64,000 bases of DNA from Xylogone sp. PMI_703 (lineage: Eukaryota; Ascomycota; Leotiomycetes): positions 124,001-188,000 of the forward strand of contig JAJTUQ010000014.1 in NCBI GenBank assembly GCA_021399445.1, written 5' to 3'. Under the pieces are notes generated by a model. The model made no database searches. It worked only from the letters and a program-made list of their open reading frames with translations, and was not told the DNA's origin. The translations under genes were made by a program, and so were the position numbers. Below are positions 11,005 to 22,340 of this stretch, one piece after another (positions within the stretch are counted from its first letter, which is position 1; every line of letters begins with the position of its first letter).

Positions 11005-11470
11005 TGTAGGAAGTACAGCACTCGGGTTGCTGTAAGATCGTCTGAACATAGTATTGAAACTCCGGCTTATACGCAGTTTCTTTTATAACTGGTGATGGAG
11101 TGGTGCGTGCGTTCCGACCGATATCGCCAAATACACGGACCGCAATCCTGTATGTCGTCTGCTCGGAAGACTGTAAGGGGCGATCACTTGGGCCTAACTT
11201 AAGGACCGGAATTTTACCCTCTGCGTTCATCCGAGTGCCATGTTCAATTTACTTCTTGGCCTATATATAGATATACCTGCGGTTTACCTAAATGCACATA
11301 GATTTCGCCCATACCAGTAATATATGACTTAACGGTAAGATCACCTATCTCCCCAGAGATTGATGGAAGACAGCTATATATTGTTAGATCTGAGCATACA
11401 GCACTGGATTCAGCCTTTACAAAATTAACAACGTTGGAGGCACTTATGAGCCTGGAGATAGTTCGAGGTT
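11005..11470. other. Upstream region of hydrolase B
   Basis: Normal composition, no supported gene. CGGACCG at 11136-11142 lies about 130 bp before the hydrolase start and could be a site for the neighbouring Zn2Cys6 regulator. Confidence 0.4.
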
Positions 11471-11681
11471 ATCATTCTAGATTTCCGCAGATGTATTACA
11501 CAGAATTTGTGGAAGAAACAACCACATTAACTTACGTAGCGATTCAAGGGTAGTCGAGGCATTGGAAGAATCAAGGGAGACACAAGATTGTATTGAAGTA
11601 TTAGTGTAGCTTAATAAATTCCATGGCTCAATCTTATCGCAAGATACAAATTTGTATAGGAACGTGAAGCGGTGCGCGGCA

Positions 11682-14037
11682 TTAGCAATTTTCATGTACA
11701 TTCGTGATAGCTGAGCAGTTTTGCACAAGTCCGGAAGGTAAGCTTCCAAATTGGTTAAAAAAGTCTTCCCCAACAGGACCAGCACTCGTCTCCACCGGAT
11801 CGGACGCTAATGCCCAGTAATTATTTGGGAGCAAGAATTCTCTCGACGGATAAGATAGAATGGTGCTCTGCATAAACTCCTGTTGGATCTCCTGGTCCGT
11901 CCTTATGCAATCTTCTCGATGTAGTCGGTTTACTTCTGCAAAGACCTGTGCTAAGGCCTTCTCTGCTCGTAGAGCTGCCCTATGACGAACAGAAAGGTTA
12001 TGCAAGGCTTCGTGGGTGTCTTGTAGGGCATTAAAAGCAATGTTCCGATCCATTTCCTGGGTCCGAATCATTAGGGAAGGGATTAACTGATAGACGCATT
12101 CAACGAGCGCCTCGATAACAAAGTATCCAAGTTGACCAGCGTGAGAGAACCTCTTCATGTATGCAACAATTGAGTTAATGGTGCTAATAGAAAGGGATCC
12201 GCAGAGGGCACTAGTGCGCTCGTCATAACGCCGATTGAGAGGATTATGGCGGAGGTTCAATCGGAGTAGGTTAAATCGCTTGCCAATTGTCATTAGTGCA
12301 GTTCATATTTCATGGCCGGATGCTTACAGTAAAAATAAGCAGGCAGCCTCTAATACGGTGTCCGTTACCCTGAGCAGAACTATCCAGAAAGTTGATATCC
12401 CACCTCAGATCTTGGGGTAGCCGGCGCATTGCTCCTTCAATTCGAGCATCCATGGCATCGACCTCATCGATGTCTCCAAGTTTCTGAGCCTGTACCGCAA
12501 AAAACTTATCCCATATCTGTCCCCACAGCCGTGCCCAATCTATATTCGTCTGAAGGTAACTAAGCTCCCAACGGTTTCGAGCTTCAAGTCTCGAGAGGTT
12601 GCTTGGGGCTATTCTAGGTAAAGAAGAATAGTCTTCAACGTTTATTTCATTGTCACGAACAAAATATGGTCGACCACACTGCTCAGCTATCTTTCGATCC
12701 ATGTAGTAAACTGTCCACCATAACATCTTCCGCGTCGAGATCTCTTCCGCCGAGCAGTTCTTCCAAGTAGGTTGGTTGTGAAGACCAGCTGTGATTGCCA
12801 GGTCGATAGCCATAACGATTGCTTTTGAAGCCTCTCCAAGCCGCTCGGTATTGATAAGGTACATCGAGTCAAGGATATGAAAGCGAATTAGGTCCAAGTC
12901 ATGTAGCCTCAGATAACGGTTATTTCGCAGTATCAATAGCGCTTCTTGGTTCAATAAAGTGAAAGAGTCGGCGCTTGAATCTTCTTGCACGATCACCTTT
13001 TGCGGATCAATGAAGTCTGCAAGAGCAAGTACCACGCAGAGCAATGCGGCAAACCCTGTTTCCGAAACATTTAATTTCAAGGTCTGGGAGGCTGGGTGGT
13101 AGCTAGGACCTGTCAATTCCCTCAACAATCGTTCCTCGAAATTCTTTTGATTGATGCAGGGTAAAAATGGATTGTGCTCAGTAAAGTAAATTTGTAGCAA
13201 ATAGTGCAATCTGTGATAGTTTGGAAGTTGTAAAGATATACTTTCAGCTTCTTGACTTATTTCCTTATGTCGCCGGCTAGAGTCCGAAGATTGTGGTGAA
13301 GGATACCCGATCGCTAAGTCCTCATGGAGATCAGAGAGTTTTGATCGTAATGAGGTGCTTTTCTGCCCGCCTTTATCCACCCCAAAGGTATCTGCTTCTT
13401 CCGTACTTTCTGTTCTAGGGTACTGATGGCCTTCCACGACCTTAGGGGCCATTGATAGATCTATTGTCGCCTTCGGCATCACCGGCGAAACGACAGCAAC
13501 TTGGGTCGGTCCACGTCGTTCGTGTAGACTGTAGTTTACTCAGTCATGGGGTTTACAACCGAGAAACTGAACCTACGGCAGTCCTTTTTGCATTTTCAGC
13601 TCGTTGACCTCGATCTCCAACGCTTGAAGACGTTCAAAAGGGAAAGAGGTCACAGACAAATCCGCAACGGCTCCGGCTCCTCCGGTCGTATATTCGTTAC
13701 GCGGCCTAGGAAGACCTTTAGCTTGGTATCTCAAGTCCTAGAATGGAGATGGAAGTTACGATGAAATAGCCTTGTCACCACGGCTATCGCCATCATACGT
13801 ACACTCCTCATTGCGTGAGGTACATCGCCAGCAAGGCTTAGTTCCACAGCACTAGTTGATTCCATTTAGCCCTAGCAAGCTGTAAAGTAACGTCAGGGTA
13901 CCCCTACCTTTACTTTTCGCCGTCGACAGTCGTCACTATGATGAGAAGTCAGTATGGAGGACAAAACAGAGTATCAGAAATGCTTACCATGCCCTTGGGC
14001 ATATGCAGGCCGCCGTTTCTGCTTCACCACGTGTTTC
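11682..14037 (-). CDS. Zn2Cys6 fungal-specific transcription factor
   Basis: Probable cluster regulator. The zinc cluster is split over small exons: one ends at 13988 with ...CPRA; 13935-13908 (28 nt) gives CDDCRRRKVK; 13851-13799 gives CCGTKPCWRCTSRNEEC. Cys spacing 2-6-5-2-6 is exactly Zn2Cys6. Exon 13729-13577 carries a basic linker and a short coiled coil (FERLQALEIEVNELKMQKGLP region). Exon 13528-12328 and exon 12278-11682 encode the fungal_trans middle domain, with LHYLLQIYFTEHNPFLPCI, FHILDSMYLINTERLGEASK and RKMLWWTVYYMDRKIAEQCGRP. Introns are 13987-13936, 13907-13852, 13798-13730, 13576-13529 and 12327-12279. The true start is uncertain: the zinc-cluster frame is open only back to 14037 and shows no ATG there, so a further 5' exon is likely. 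The nuclear role is known for the family; regulation of the flanking genes is inferred from position. Confidence 0.85.
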
Positions 14038-14849
14038 CTAGGCTCTGCTCGTCGTTTATTCATAGGTATTTCCACGTGGCCGGACAGATTCTCAGGCCTC
14101 GAGAAGTCCATCTCGAATGAGATCGTTTAGAAATCTAGAGTTGAACGTTCACAAGAACGCAGCACACCCGTCTTTGAGCGCTCTCTACGGTCCGCGCTCG
14201 GATCGGTATTTCGGGGCCGCGTCCCGCGTCACGTTTAAGCTTCCGATTATTCTCGCTCTAGGGTAAGGATTTACTCACCACATTTGTAACAAGACTCAAA
14301 ATAAGCTCTATCAAAAATACTCTTTTTAGAAAAGTGAAATGCTAATTGTATAAAAGAAAGGGTTTAAAAGAGATAAAAATAACTCTTTTTTAACAAAATC
14401 TCGTTTTCATATTAAAATTTCCTTAGTTTATTACATTAAAAGGTAAATTAATTATTATAATTTAATAATTTTAAAGATATAAAATAAATTAGTACAAAAT
14501 GATACGTTAACTATGTAATAAAATTTTTTATGGTTCCTCTTAAAAAAAGAATTAATTAAAAGAATGTTAATAATAATTACACTCATATAATAATAAACGG
14601 TAAATTTATTAAATGTTATCTTAAAGATCAGTAAAAAGTATCATACAGTTTAATGTTAAATAGTTTTCTTTTCATTACTCTTTAAGAATAACGTATGGTA
14701 GATTCCGCAGCGAGTTAAATGTACCTGTGACACCTCCGTAAACGGATCAGTCCGTAGCCACATATATTAAGCTTATAAGCAGCGACCCCCAGCCTATTTC
14801 AATCACTGCTCTTGCTACCAGCTCATATTATTCGTCATACTGACTCTTT
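14038..14849. other. Divergent intergenic region with an AT-rich island
   Basis: It lies between the regulator (minus) and SDR 1 (plus). It contains CGGTCCG at 14188-14194 and the palindrome ACGGATCAGTCCGT at about 14742-14755, roughly 100 bp before the SDR start. Bases about 14310-14700 are abruptly AT-rich and resemble RIP-mutated transposon debris, but no termini or coding traces were recognised. Confidence 0.45.
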
Positions 14850-15814
14850 ATGACAATGACTCACGAAAAAAAGACTATCGTCGTGACGGGTGCGAACAGT
14901 GGAATTGGCCGGGCGACCGCACTATATCTAGCAGATGCTGGAGCAAAGGTTGGGCTGGTAGATATCAATGCGCCCAACAGCGTGGCCGTGGATATCGGCA
15001 AAAAGCATGGCGAAGGGAGGGCTATAGCCATAGCTTGCGATGTATGCTCCTCTGCAGAAGTCGATCAAGCCATTGCAGCTATTGTAAAGGCCTTCGGGCC
15101 TTTGAATGGTAGCCATCCTAGTCATCTCTTTGGGAACTCACCCGCTTACGAAATCTCCCAGGAGCTGCTAATCTTGCGGGTGTAATGAGCAAAGGCCGCC
15201 AAATGGGCACAACACAAGGGCAACTCAAAGACATGGAGGATGCTGAATGGGACAGGGTTATGAACGTCAATCTAACAGGTACTAAGAACTGTCTGCGTGC
15301 CGAATTACAAAATTTCTCGCCTCTTGGGGGTTCGATTGTAAATACTTCCAGCGTGGCAGGGCAATTCGCTACCCCTTTCAACTCCGCGTACGCTGTGAGC
15401 AAGGCGGGCGTAATATCACTCACTAAGTCAGTTGCAAAGGAGACTGGAAAGGACAACATAAGGGTGAATGCCATTTCGCCGTAAGTTATAACTCCGCGGT
15501 TCTAAAACTATCATAACCTTAAAACACATTTCCCAAGTCTGCGTTCAGCGGCTAACACTCCGAGGCTAGTGGTGTCGTCGATACACCTCTCCTCGACCAA
15601 TTTACGGATGCCAAATCCAGACCAGGATTCATGACCAACACCAATGCGCTTGGGCGAGGCGCTGAGCCTATAGAAGTTGCAAGGATGATCTCCTTCCTAC
15701 TGAGTGACGATAGCTCTTATTGTACAGGAGGGGTCTGAATATCTCGGTCTCCAGTTCAGCAAATTTATACTGACTTTTGGTTCACAGGTTTTCAATATTG
15801 ATGGTGGCTGGTGA
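14850..15814 (+). CDS. Short-chain dehydrogenase/reductase 1
   Basis: NAD(P)-dependent oxidoreductase of the classical SDR family, 255 residues, cytosolic. Exons are 14850-15108, 15162-15480, 15570-15732 and 15788-15814; the three GT-AG introns keep the frame exactly to a TGA stop. Motifs: cofactor-binding TGANSGIG near residue 13, DVCSS, NLAG (the NNAG-type motif), catalytic Ser in NTSSVAG, and YAVSK with the Tyr-x3-Lys pair. The C-terminus VFNIDGGW is the usual SDR ending. The first codon could also be the Met two codons later. It is transcribed away from the regulator. It probably oxidises or reduces a ring or secondary alcohol in the pathway, but the substrate cannot be read from sequence. 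Confidence 0.92.
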
Positions 15815-16688
15815 GGCACATTTGCTAGGCGAGCTCTTGAAGGTGAAAATAGCAGCGCGGGCATTCGTTGTGTGGCTAGATTGGCGAGAGGTAATCATGA
15901 ATAGTAGTGCTTTCATCTTATAGTTACGGGTCTTCCACGTCCAAACAAAAGGAACAACAATCAAATTATACCCTCTGTGAAAAGAATGATAAATTACCGT
16001 GGCCTATCATATAATTCGTATCATGCTCATTTGGCGGGCTTTGTTAGTTTGTAAACGTTTACCTGGATCTTGCAGTGATTTCAGCAAGAAATCGCTAGTA
16101 GCTAGGCACTTATTCTTGCAGTCGGCGGAAGCTGTGGCCATTGGTAAGCTTGAATATTATAGAGATAACGATGGGATGTATGATTCACAGATTCAGTTCA
16201 GTCAACTGACCCAAGGATAAGGTCATCCGAATCAGATACATCAGAAGGAGAGGGCTTATTTGTGTTGTAGATTGCCAATCGCATACAAAAACAAATCGCG
16301 CGATAAGCTGTACTTGAGATAAAATTCCTAGCTAACGATGGTTAGATCTATGTCGTGAAACTTTTGTGGTTCAAGACAGCACCCTCAGGGATATAGTGGG
16401 AAATGACGAAATCCATTAACTATTAGCTTTTAGCCTTTAGTAGCTAAGGAAATGTATTATCATGTCGCTAGCACTGCACCAACTTGAAATATCTTCCATG
16501 GTTGCTTGTATGGATATGTAAGCTCGACGACCTCATTACCTCTCTTTGTTCTTTGGTTTTAAGATACAGCGCATGCTACATTCAAGCTCTGTATCTACCA
16601 GTGTTCAGCACAAAGGAGCGGCAGCGCCGTCTTTTTTAAGACATATACATTTGCGTAAAATCTAAGTCACTATACAATACTCTTGAAG
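15815..16688. other. Spacer between convergent SDR 1 and SDR 2, with a transposase-tail remnant
   Basis: No intact gene. At about 16225-16340 the sequence (TCCGAATCAGATACATCAGA and after) closely resembles 3690-3790, including the SDTSEGEGLFVL reading end and a following GCATACAAAAA stretch. It is probably the 3' end of the same transposon family, less mutated here. The rest, including the open frame at 15999-16220, is not recognisable. Confidence 0.45.
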
Positions 16689-17764
16689 TTACAAAGGTTT
16701 ATAGAAACTCGTCGAGCTCATGACCCCACCGTCAACGTGGAGAGTGACACCATTAATAAATGTTGACTCTCCGCTGGCCAGATATATACAAGCGTTTGCA
16801 ACTTCCTCTGAATGCGCCATTCTTCCCGAGGGATTGGTAGCTGCTATCTTTGCGTAGTATGCTGCGACAGCAGATTCCTCATTTGATATTTGTGCCATTT
16901 CCAGTGTGTCTGTAATCATGGGGGTATTCGTATGGCTTGGACACACAGAATTGACACGGATACCCTCTCGAGCGTACTCTAGAGCTGCACAACGAGTCAA
17001 ACCCACAAGTGCGTGTTTAGACGCCACGTACGGCGCCATACCCATAATACCCGCTATTCCAGCCAGAGAAGCCACATTGACAATAGTTCCGCGCTCGGGT
17101 GGACAGTTTGCGGAGTACTGATTGGGGGAATGTGGCTGCTGCTTCATGATGACAGAAAGCTCAGCCTGCATGCATAAGAAGGTGCCACGGGCATTGACAT
17201 AGCAAACTCGATCGTAGTCCTCAATCGGCACATCCGCAAGAGAATAGGGTTTCGATGGAGACACCTGTCTAAGTGTTAGAACGAAATAGGCTTTCATGAC
17301 CAATAATCGAAGGAAACCTGGCATACTCCAGCCACATTAATAGCTAAGAAAACACCACGACTTCATCAGCAGCTCGTTATAATAAACAAATTAGAAGGTT
17401 ATGGGGACCGTCATACCGTAGTGGAGAGACCCAAATCTCTGAACAGTTTTCAATACCATTTCATCTACGGATTGCTTATCTGACACGTCAATAGTGAGCT
17501 TCAATATTTGCACCGAAGGCGCAACTTCTTGAACCAGTCTTTCGGTCTCATTGAGGCCGTTGAGGTTCAAATCCGCTAATGTCAGAGCGTGAACATTATT
17601 CCTCGCCAGGCCAATTGCCACTGCGCGTCCAATACCGGAGCCTATTGACGCATTATTAAACGGATATGCCAGGATCCAAAGTAAAATCACGATTGAAGAT
17701 GCAAAGAGATATTAGCGGTGACCTTACCGGCACCGGTAACAAGTGCATTCCCACTAAAGAGCAT
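16689..17764 (-). CDS. Short-chain dehydrogenase/reductase 2
   Basis: Classical SDR of 287 residues. Exons are 17764-17728, 17641-17417, 17343-17318 and 17264-16689; introns 17727-17642, 17416-17344 and 17317-17265 are GT-AG and restore one frame. The first short exon gives MLFSGNALVTGAG, completing the TGAGSGIG cofactor motif across the intron. INVAG replaces NNAG. The catalytic Ser is in NVASLAG, and YVASK supplies Tyr-x3-Lys. LHVDGG is the C-terminal motif. A 26-nt exon carries the NVAG motif. Convergent with SDR 1. Probably NAD(P)-dependent alcohol/ketone oxidoreductase; the partner reaction is unknown. Confidence 0.9.
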
Positions 17765-18705
17765 TGCAGTAGTTAATGTCCAAAAATGCTAAGAAGAGAT
17801 ATCTGTGGATAGGCCGATTCCGATTTTGTTTCGTGGCAACGAGCGTATGAGTTCTCGTAACGCGTTTCCATTGTGCAAATATCTATCCCAATCTTATATA
17901 CAAGGACTGACATGAAAATATAGGAGTGCAGTCCCGTCTGCGGAATCAGCGCCAATACGAATCCGAATACTGTCCCAGCGGAGGAAAGACTCTCGGTGGT
18001 CTCATCAGGCATTATCGCTTCCGCTTGAGCCTTTCCGTAGTGGACTTCGCAACATTCCTTGATACAGACGAGTTACGGATTGGAAATCATCAGAACCACT
18101 CTTCATACTTGCATGAATCTATCTTTTGTATCTCTAGGTCTGGTATTTATATTTTACAGCAAATATACGGCCCATCGTTGAATGTTAGCTATTGGAATCT
18201 TTGATAAAGAAGTGAAAAGCCGCATTTCCGAAATCCCGTGAATGTGAATCCATCTCCGGTCACGCAGTCGCGGGCGGAACGGAGCACACTGAATTAGCCA
18301 CATCTCTAGCCTGCCATGCTAGCCAATTGAGATGATTTTCTTTTCCTGTGGAGATGCACTGAAATCATGTATCAAATTTGACCTTTACTTAGCCAATGTT
18401 CAAGGCGAAGGCTCCGTTACTAAGTAAATTTCATGCCTCAACTGTAAATATGGGTCGGTGGCTCTGCCAGACAACTGGTCTCTTGCTCCCTCAAGTTACC
18501 TGAGCACCTATTCACAGTACGGTACGATAACTTACAGCGTGGGTAGGCGAGATTATGTAAGAAGGGGGTTGTTGAGATGCGGTCTTGCTTCCCTTCTCTG
18601 AGAAGGTTGAATCGGCAGGAGAAGGAAGGTTCACCTTCGAGAACAGGACAGTTGGGACCAAGAATTCAATGTCACATCTTATTCTCCGTTCAACGGTACC
18701 TTGGC
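17765..18705. other. Intergenic between SDR 2 and the SDR 3 pseudogene
   Basis: Normal composition; no gene supported. It carries the SDR 2 promoter and the 3' flank of SDR 3. The open frames at 17773-18012, 17926-18204 and 18512-18730 show no family features. Confidence 0.4.
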
Positions 18706-19832
18706 CTACATAAACCGTCTTCCTGAACACTCAATTACTCTCCCTGTAACATACGACGAAAATATGGGCTTGCAAGGAACAAGATAACTCCCGCAGCCTC
18801 TGTTGTTTTTCCCACGCGTCCGAGGGGACTTGTACTTAGATCACTCCATTTTTTGGCTCCAAATGGAATTCCAGGAGTTATTTTTTGACCATCGATGACG
18901 AAGGTATTGTCCTCCTCTGGGGGCCTGGTGATACGCGTATCGATCCAACCATATGCAGCGTACGTTGTAACTAAACGGCACATGTTAAAGATAATTTTGC
19001 ATCAGCGCTTCATAGAAGCAGCCAGAGGTGCAACTTACCGTCCCCATTCAGAGGCAATCGTCTTGGTCATCCCAACAACACCCATCTTTGCTGTGGAATA
19101 ATTGATCAATCGGCGAATCATCAGTTTCATCACAACTCTAACACGACTGTTAGGTCGGATGGTATAGGGGTCTAACCCGACCCATTGACCCGTGTAATCC
19201 GGAGGTTGAAGAGACATTGATGATGGACTTTGGCATATCGTTATTGGCGGGATCTAGCCAACGAGACGACAAGGCTCTCACTAGTCGAAAGGGAACGACA
19301 TTATGAATCTTCATGATAGTTTCAAATTCTTTGTCGTCCATTTTATGAATAGCATGGTCCAAACAGAACCCTATCCAAATATTATTTTAGAACATCGTAC
19401 AGAAAGCCTACGAGGAGAGTGGGATGATTTATGTGTACCTGCATTATTCACTATACAATTTATCTTCCCGAACTTCTGGAGCCCGGCATTTATGAATCTC
19501 TCCGGGAAGCTCCCATCCATGACATCGCCAATCACACTTACGCTGTCGGATCCTAGGTATCGAATTTCAGCTGCTGTCTCTTCAGCCTTGTCTTTATCGA
19601 TATCGGAGATGACTATCTTTGCTTGTCTTTATCGATATCGGAGATGACTATCTTAGCAAACATCACGGCCGCGGCCAGTCAATATATCACACTAGGCACA
19701 TATGAAGATAGAAAGTATCATGCCTTGGCCTGCGCCTGTAATGGCAATCACATGGTCTCCTAGCAGTGGCTCTGGATTGATCACGCGAGACAAGTGTTTG
19801 CTGATTTGTCCCGCACGATCTATGGCTGCCAT
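18706..19832 (-). pseudogene. Short-chain dehydrogenase/reductase 3, disrupted
   Basis: A third SDR, recognisable from VIAITGAGQG (cofactor site), IVNNAG, NVSSTSG (catalytic Ser), NYSTAK (Tyr-x3-Lys) and GWIDTRITRPP. Start at 19832; the original stop was probably at 18706. Several lesions are seen. A 35-bp tandem duplication (units at 19587 and 19622) shifts the frame and brings in a stop. No canonical splice joins the GQG motif to the next exon. The frame breaks near 18950, between the RYNVR-like segment and GWIDTR, and again near 18760, after LASPY, beyond which a SSYVTGRVIECSG-type ending continues in another frame. The intron near 19110-19170 also lacks good sites. Sequence composition is normal, so this is ordinary decay, not RIP. 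Confidence 0.82.
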
Positions 19833-20462
19833 GGCATATGGTCGCCTATATCTTAATACTTTGTTTGAAGAGTGTTAACAAGTGCCTAGTATTACAGGTG
19901 CCTAGTGTTACTTGTAGGCAGCTATCATATGGACCGTAAGCTGACCATATTATGGTCAGCTATAAGGGTCTATATATATGGCCGTACTTACCCACTATAT
20001 TGCAGTTAGTTCAGTAGTCAATTCAATTGATATTCATGAGCCTTTTACGATCGGTAACTCAATAACCTTTCAATAAAAAGAAATCCGTTCGGATAGTCTA
20101 GCTATGGCAGTAACCAATTTGACGATAACAGGAAGATCCTAAGATCAAAGAGAGGAGGTTCCTACAGTACGAATACATACGCTCTGTACAAGCATGTGGT
20201 TATGGTCAAATCGCTCCTTCCGAATAGTAATTCCGAGCTCCGGATTACAATAACCATGAACAATGATTGTATACTCCGTTATTAATTTACCTTTCTCATC
20301 TCACTTTATTTGGAAAACATAAGATGATTATTTACCACAGAACACAAAAAGACTACTCATAAATAGTGTAAATTTTGCGTTGTAGTAGTGTGTACTAATA
20401 CTAGAGCGTATCCCATCACTGCGCATGCAATATTCCGCGCACATCACTATACTTTGACATCG
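19833..20462. other. Intergenic, possible LTR fragment with a perfect palindrome
   Basis: Contains the 11-bp inverted repeat AGCTGACCATA-T-TATGGTCAGCT at 19939-19961, followed by a TATATATATGG stretch and a CAATTCAATTGATATTCATG segment. Preceded by doubled GTGCCTAGTRTTAC units at about 19882-19915. The order (palindrome, TATA, downstream T/C-rich end) resembles a retrotransposon solo LTR, but no second copy was found in the window. No gene. Confidence 0.35.
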
Positions 20463-22340
20463 TCAAAGCTTCGGCTGCAAATTATTCCTTGCATCCGAGA
20501 CGAGGAAGCCTTTCAACTCACGCTTTAAGACCTTGCCGTTGGACGATTTCGGCAGAGTCTTCATGAATATAACCCCTCGTCGCAATCGTTTATAACTTTG
20601 CTACCTGCTTCCCAACGAACATGATAATGTCTCTTGCGAGTTTTGAAGAATGCCTAACATTCTCTTCTGTAACGACAAATGCACATGGTAGTTCCGTACT
20701 CCTTTCTTCGCTCCCACGGCCCGCAACACTGGCCTCATTTACTAAAGGATGCCGATTTATGACATCTTCCAATTCACTTGGTGACGCCTGGAAGCCGTTA
20801 TACTTCACCAGATCTTTGACGCGGTCGTCGATGTGCAGGTAGCGTTTGCTGTCTAAAATGCCGATATTGCCGGTCCGATACCACATGCTTTCAGTGAAAC
20901 TATCTTGGGTAGCCTCCGGGTCGCCCTTGTGGCCCATCGTATTAGTGGGACTGGAAATCAGTATCCCCCCACGACACGGGCGACGACCTTCCTATTCTCA
21001 TCGACCAGACGTATGGAGACATTAGCTATGAGCAATCCCGACACTTGTAAGTGGTCCTGGTGAATCCCTAGTCCCGGATTGGGCAATGGCGCCGGAAACC
21101 TCAGTCACTCCATACGCTATCTGCTTGTCAGAATTCCCTAATCATTGGGTAAACCATTATAGGCGAATTGTAGGACCCACTCTGGCAATAGTAGGTAACA
21201 AGCGTGCAAGGGTAGCTCGGCGGCTGTGCAGAAGCTACTTAGACAGGACTACCATAAGAAAGCTATCATTCATGGACATGGACGCTACCTTTACCCCGAG
21301 GTACAATCCAAGACCAAAACGTGGGAGCAGCATAACGTAGTATCCGAGCCAGGGACACATCGTCAAGACTAAATACAAGCCCTATACGTGTGATACTGCG
21401 GAGCTTATTAGACCAGCCTGCGTACTTTTGATTCTATTTCGCATGTGCTCTTACGCGGCTACGCAAATCATTAGCGAATCAGAATTTCATTCTACTGAGG
21501 AGGCGTGTCGGGAAGCTCACCAGGTCACCAGGGAAATACTCACCGGGAAAAATATCTCTCTCATGTTTCCATTCCAGGTGTCGGGATTATGTATTCTTAA
21601 CTGTTCTGCCGATGCAACTAGATTGTAGTGCGAGAGCATAACTGCCTTGGGTGCCCCTATGGTGCCACTAGAAAGAATAATAGTGGCATAGAAACTCTGT
21701 GCATCTCTTCCTGACAAGTCGAAACATGGTTCCGTCTCCGCTCGGTGTGGTTGAGAGACATCGTCTGGTAGCTGTCTATATTATCAGGCTGTCCAAAATG
21801 TACTCATGATATTATGTCGAACCTACCAATTGGCAATAATCGACCCGTGATATGAATGAATGGAGATTCGCAGATGAGACCAGCACATTAGCCTTCCCCA
21901 ATGCCAGTTGCATGGTAGAAAAATTATCAGCTCCAGCTACCAAGAACCGGGACTTAACGACATCTATAGCATAAATAATTTCCTTGACGGTGGAGCTAGA
22001 GTTAATTGTACTACCAATGTATCCGCCTTAGCAGAGGTTCGGTGAAGAGTAGAGATGGTTAGAATTTTTAAGTAACGAACCTAATGCCACCTGCCCACCA
22101 AATGGACTGCACAATCAATACATAATCAACACAGCTAGGCCCCATGATTGTAACGATATCACTATCACGAAGTCCTCGTTCACACCACCCTGCGGTGAGG
22201 CCTCGCACACCCTTCCAGAATTGTCCGTACGTCAATGTCTTGTCAGTGAACGCATCTTCTAGGATAAATTATCTGGCGGAATCTGGGAGAAATTGCACTT
22301 CATAAGCTGCGAGATAGACATGTCGGCCCTGTACTTTATT
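20463..22340 (-). pseudogene. 4-coumarate-CoA-ligase-like acyl-CoA synthetase, disrupted
   Basis: Member of the AMP-forming ANL superfamily, which makes acyl-AMP and then acyl-CoA from an acid, ATP and CoA. Order on the minus strand: N-terminal DAFTDKTLTYGQFW and IVTIMGPSCVDY (about 22245-22050); the P-loop-like SSGTIGAPKAVMLSHYNL near 21670-21620, where the normal Thr and Gly are Ile and Ala; YGVTEVSG near 21110; MWYRTGNIGILDSKRYLHIDDRVKDLVKYNGFQ (20890-20790), where the usual GD is GN; and the C-terminal lysine motif KSSNGKVLKRE near 20535. Frames break around 22265, through 20940-21500, and at about 20592 (an extra T before the C-terminal domain). With altered core residues and several frameshifts it is non-functional. 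Acid activation would be a logical last step of the cluster. Confidence 0.85.

Noticed and set aside
11477..11785. 102-codon minus-strand ORF after the regulator
   Set aside because: Overlaps the regulator's last exon in another frame and shows no conserved features.
18290..18345. tRNA-like segment (CAATTGGCTAGCATGGCAGG on minus)
   Set aside because: Resembles a D-arm and A-box, but no B-box or acceptor pairing could be found.
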